DNA of 64,000 bases, from the NCBI GenBank assembly GCA_018660825.1, contig JABJJO010000019.1, positions 1-64,000 of the forward strand, read 5' to 3'. The notes under the pieces are model-generated. The model saw only the letters and a program-made list of their open reading frames with translations, searched no databases and had not been told where the DNA came from. The position numbers and the translations under genes are program-made. Shown here piece after piece: positions 61,278 through 64,000 of the stretch. Numbering within the stretch: the stretch's first letter is position 1; each line of letters starts with the position of its first letter. This DNA comes from Planctomycetaceae bacterium. Lineage in GTDB: Bacteria > Planctomycetota > Planctomycetia > Pirellulales > Pirellulaceae.

Positions 61278-63020
61278 TTAAATTCCGTCGCCCTCGTCGG
61301 GCGCAGGGTCCGCGACGTCGCCTCCGAGCAACTCGCCTTCAAACTGCGCTAAGAACTGATCAATCACGATGACACCGTCACCATTTTCATCCGCGGCATG
61401 AAAAATTTCCCGCAACTGAAAATCATAATAATCATAACCCAATACGTGCATTGCACGTTGAAACTCGGACAGGGTCAAGTGTTGGTGCCGTCCAGCATCG
61501 GCTGCATTAAAGGCAGCCACTCGCCGGTCGTGTTCGACCTGGGTAGGGTTTCGCATCATTTCACGAAATTGTTGCACCGGCACGGTCTCTAACTCGTACT
61601 CATCATGTGTTGGATTGAGTATCCGAGCGCGATATTCCTCAAAAGGAGTTCTGCGACTACCGGCATGATATCGACCGTATCCAAAGAACGTCACGACTCC
61701 TAGGGCCGAGACAGCCATCGCGCCATAAGCAGCCTTATCACCCATCATGTAAAGCAAGAACACACCACCGACAATTCCCAACCACTGAGTGTATGGAAAC
61801 AGCGGTGAACGATATGTTGGAGCATACCAACCGGAGCCGTCGTCTTTTTTCTCCACTGTTGCACGCAGGATGATCACGATAAGATTTTCCAGGCAGAAGA
61901 TCATAATCTGAAACCCCGAAACCAGCTTGGCGATATCGGAAACAGGCAGAAACAAAATGGCACCCGCCATCACGACGCCCGTGATGACGATTGCCCAATG
62001 CGGCGTTTCGAAACGCGCGTTCACATTTTCCAACGATTCGGGCAATAAACTGTCTTGTGCCATCGCAAATCCGAAGCGGGAAGCCGCCAGCAAACCTGCC
62101 AGCGCCATTGACGCCATCGTAAGGATAGCAAGTACGGCAATTGCTAGTCCCAGCTTCTTTCCGCCGACAGCTTCGGCCAAATGGTTTATCGAATCCTTAA
62201 CGGCAACGACTTTATCATCTTTAAGTTCCGTAAGAGTTTCGGCGGGCACAACTGCCATCAGAGCATAGCCGACGAGGACGTAAAGCAAAGTTGAAATAAC
62301 GAGTGATATCAATATTCCACGAGGGAGATTTTTCCCGGGAGACTTCACTTCGCCAGCGATTGCTGCTACGTTCGTCACGCCAAGATATGCTACAAAAACG
62401 AAGGCGGCGGTTTCAGCAACTCCAAATAATTGTTGCTGGAGTCCCTCGCCCCTAAATGCACTGCTTCGCAGGGGCCGCATCAAATCGGCTTCGGGCAAAA
62501 GGAGAGCCGCGGCACAGAGAAACAACATTACCACGACGATGACCATGGTGATCGGTACTTGAACCGCCTTTACCTTTTTGACACCAAGAATATTGAGGCC
62601 GACAATTAACAACAAAAAACCCATGCTTACAGTCATGGCATTAAGTTCTGCGCCAAAGTAATCGGTTACCACAAAGAGATAGGCCTGAAAGCCGATCAAC
62701 GCAAAAGCGGATTTCAATAAGAACGACGACCAGAGACCAAGCCCAGCTATTGTGCCAATAAAGGCACCGAATGCTTTTTCGGTATAAACGTATGATCCGC
62801 CTGAGGAGGGCATAGCGGATGCAAGTTCGGACTTCGAGAGCGCGGCGGGCAGAACGATGAGGGCCGCAAGTAGATAGGCAAGCCAGATACCTTCACCCAT
62901 CATGTTCGCAGCAAACGCTGGTAGGACGAAAACGCCTGAGCCAAGCATCGAAGCGAGACTAATGACGATTACGCCAGTTAGTCCAAGTGTACGAGCGGGG
63001 GAGTGGCTTTTGACGTTGAT
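61278..63020 (-). CDS. APC-type amino-acid permease with C-terminal EF-hand; start codon non-standard
   Basis: 556 residues from the first ATG (62948), but homologous sequence continues upstream in frame. TM1 reads LGLTGVIVISLAS-MLGSGVFVLP, and that ATG falls in its middle. No ATG, GTG or TTG occurs between the ATG and the in-frame stop at 63048-63050. ATC at 63018-63020 has AAAGG exactly 7 nt upstream, so I place the start there (580 residues). The APC core has the GSG unwound segment in TM1 and about 12 membrane segments, with SSGGSYVYTEKAFG as in the family. After the last TM a cytoplasmic tail (about 120 residues) holds a degenerate EF-hand (NAADAGRHQHLTLSEF) and a complete one (DENGDGVIVIDQF). 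Calcium control of transport is inference. Confidence 0.8.
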   Translation of the reverse strand: MNVKSHSPARTLGLTGVIVISLASMLGSGVFVLPAFAANMMGEGIWLAYLLAALIVLPAALSKSELASAMPSSGGSYVYTEKAFGAFIGTIAGLGLWSSFLLKSAFALIGFQAYLFVVTDYFGAELNAMTVSMGFLLLIVGLNILGVKKVKAVQVPITMVIVVVMLFLCAAALLLPEADLMRPLRSSAFRGEGLQQQLFGVAETAAFVFVAYLGVTNVAAIAGEVKSPGKNLPRGILISLVISTLLYVLVGYALMAVVPAETLTELKDDKVVAVKDSINHLAEAVGGKKLGLAIAVLAILTMASMALAGLLAASRFGFAMAQDSLLPESLENVNARFETPHWAIVITGVVMAGAILFLPVSDIAKLVSGFQIMIFCLENLIVIILRATVEKKDDGSGWYAPTYRSPLFPYTQWLGIVGGVFLLYMMGDKAAYGAMAVSALGVVTFFGYGRYHAGSRRTPFEEYRARILNPTHDEYELETVPVQQFREMMRNPTQVEHDRRVAAFNAADAGRHQHLTLSEFQRAMHVLGYDYYDFQLREIFHAADENGDGVIVIDQFLAQFEGELLGGDVADPAPDEGDGI

Positions 63021-63032
63021 AGCGGAACCTTT
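63018..63032 (-). promoter_or_regulatory. Ribosome-binding site and putative ATC start of the APC permease
   Basis: Minus strand: AAAGG (63032-63028), 7-nt spacer, ATC (63020-63018). No standard start codon lies in frame between the upstream stop and the middle of TM1. Either a true non-canonical ATC start, a recent ATG-to-ATC change, or a base error at 63018. Confidence 0.4.
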
Positions 63033-63189
63033 ATAGCTGTATGTACATCAACACGGTGGTATTTATATCAAACGATGAAAGGAGTTGGCTACGAGCTTAG
63101 TTACATTCATTGATTGGCGTGCCTGCGAATCGAAATCGTGATTACTCGCGACATGATTTATAACATAATCCGCCCGATTCTCGCGACAC

Positions 63190-64000
63190 CTAACCAGCCA
63201 ACATCGCTTTGACCTTGGTAAACGCGCCGATTGCGAACTCTAGATCCTCGCTGCTGTGAGACGCGGAAATTTGAGTACGTATTCGTGCGGCGCCGTCTGG
63301 CACAACGGGGTAGGAGAATCCGATGACGTAGATGCCTTCTGAGAGCATGGCATCTGCAAAGCGTGTGGCAAGTGCGGCGCCGCCGAGCATGATCGGTACG
63401 ATGGGGTGCTCGCCCTCAAGAATGTCAAAACCAGCAGCCACCATTCCTGCGCGAAACATCTTCGTATTAGCTTCGAGTTTATCGCGGAGAACGGTTGACT
63501 CACTCAGCATGTCAATTGCTTTGATGGAAGCGCCGACGATGGGAGGCGCGACTGAGTTGGAAAACAAGTAGGGCCGTGATCGCTGACGAAGCAGTTCAAT
63601 AATTTCCCGGCGACCGCTTGTGTAACCGCCGCTGGCACCACCCAATGCTTTGCCCAGCGTTCCGGTGATGATGTCGATGCGGCCCATAACATCGTGGTAT
63701 TCATGAGTGCCACGACCACGAGCGCCCATAAATCCAACGCTGTGCGAATCGTCGACCATAACCATCGCGTTATATTTATCCGCGAGCTCACAGATTGCCG
63801 GTAGGTTAGCGATGTAGCCGTCCATAGAGAACGTCCCATCAGTGGCGATCAGGCGATAACGAGCATCGGTTGCGGATCGCAGTTGTTTTTCAAGGTCTGC
63901 CATGTCGCTGTTGGCATAGCGATAGCGAGCGGCCTTACAGAGTCTGACGCCGTCGATTATGCTAGCGTGGTTTAGCTCATCGCTGATGACCGCATCTTCG
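63190..64000 (-). CDS. kbl: Glycine C-acetyltransferase (2-amino-3-ketobutyrate CoA ligase), N-terminus beyond window
   Basis: The frame is open to the right edge (270 codons seen; the ATG at 63903 is internal). PLP enzyme of the alpha-oxoamine synthase family. It makes 2-amino-3-oxobutyrate from glycine and acetyl-CoA or works in threonine breakdown. Visible motifs: [20 protein letters not shown] and [12 protein letters not shown] (upstream of the ATG), [22 protein letters not shown] (Asp and His of the PLP pocket) and [16 protein letters not shown], whose Lys binds PLP. The C-terminal domain ends at KVKAMLAG. About the first 120 residues lie outside. The 169-nt gap to the transporter gene has nothing else I can identify. 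Confidence 0.93.
   Translation of the reverse strand, partial: EDAVISDELNHASIIDGVRLCKAARYRYANSDMADLEKQLRSATDARYRLIATDGTFSMDGYIANLPAICELADKYNAMVMVDDSHSVGFMGARGRGTHEYHDVMGRIDIITGTLGKALGGASGGYTSGRREIIELLRQRSRPYLFSNSVAPPIVGASIKAIDMLSESTVLRDKLEANTKMFRAGMVAAGFDILEGEHPIVPIMLGGAALATRFADAMLSEGIYVIGFSYPVVPDGAARIRTQISASHSSEDLEFAIGAFTKVKAMLAG

Noticed and set aside
1-64000. Search by eye for CRISPR arrays, tRNA, rRNA, insertion sequences and phage genes
   Set aside because: No regularly spaced repeats, no recognisable RNA gene and no transposase or integrase motif was seen; small RNAs cannot be excluded without covariance searches.

Overview
The window looks like a chromosomal segment of a planctomycete, probably Pirellulales-like. 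The case rests on five genes for PSD1-type proteins (DUF1549/DUF1553, most with cytochrome-c-like CxxCH motifs), eight genes for exported DUF1501 proteins, three secreted sulfatases, a Ser/Thr kinase next to an ECF sigma factor, several EF-hand fusions, and a remnant of a PVC-type membrane-bound dehydrogenase. Base composition is close to balanced. I see no rRNA, tRNA, CRISPR array, transposase or phage gene.

1-4.4 kb: a partial zinc-ribbon/membrane/EF-hand protein (minus strand), then a plus-strand run of three exported hydrolases: M19 dipeptidase, isoaspartyl peptidase and a serine beta-lactamase-family enzyme. 4.4-10.4 kb is the most unusual part. It holds ssb, a 99-residue unknown ORF, and a minus-strand series ARPP-1-family protein > Ser/Thr kinase fused to a macro domain > ECF-type sigma factor. 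Beyond the divergent promoter lie a 64-residue repeat protein and a calcineurin-like phosphoesterase. A bipartite DNA element (CGGAAA-like box, then TCTCTTAAGT after a fixed 12-nt spacer) lies in the same orientation upstream of ssb, the 99-residue ORF and the ARPP-1 gene. It resembles an ECF-sigma promoter and suggests one small stress regulon with an ADP-ribose theme.

10.4-24.5 kb (minus): a beta-helix protein, then a co-directional set of amidohydrolase > SGNH hydrolase > PSD1 > DUF1501 > PSD1 > DUF1501 > PPC-domain protein. 24.7-32.3 kb (plus): sulfatase, DUF1501, a frameshifted dehydrogenase remnant, DUF2071, sulfatase, polysaccharide deacetylase and a cysteine hydrolase. 32.4-41.5 kb (minus): a lone DUF1501, a compact PSD1 > DUF1501 > WD40 > class-IV aminotransferase > amidohydrolase unit, and a third sulfatase. 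41.6-43.1 kb (plus): a PQQ-type propeller with an inserted EF-hand pair. 43.2-55.5 kb (minus): PSD1 > DUF1501 > DUF1501 > five-bladed-propeller protein > PSD1 > DUF1501. 55.7-64 kb: MlrC-type M81 peptidase, N,N-dimethylformamidase-like protein, intradiol dioxygenase, HpaI-type aldolase, DUF1080 protein, an APC amino-acid transporter with a C-terminal EF-hand and no normal start codon, and partial glycine C-acetyltransferase (kbl).

Most gene products in the window are exported (Sec or Tat). The bulk therefore looks like surface or periplasmic machinery for breaking down sulfated polymers, peptides and amides, with the 4.4-10.4 kb block as a separate signalling and stress locus.
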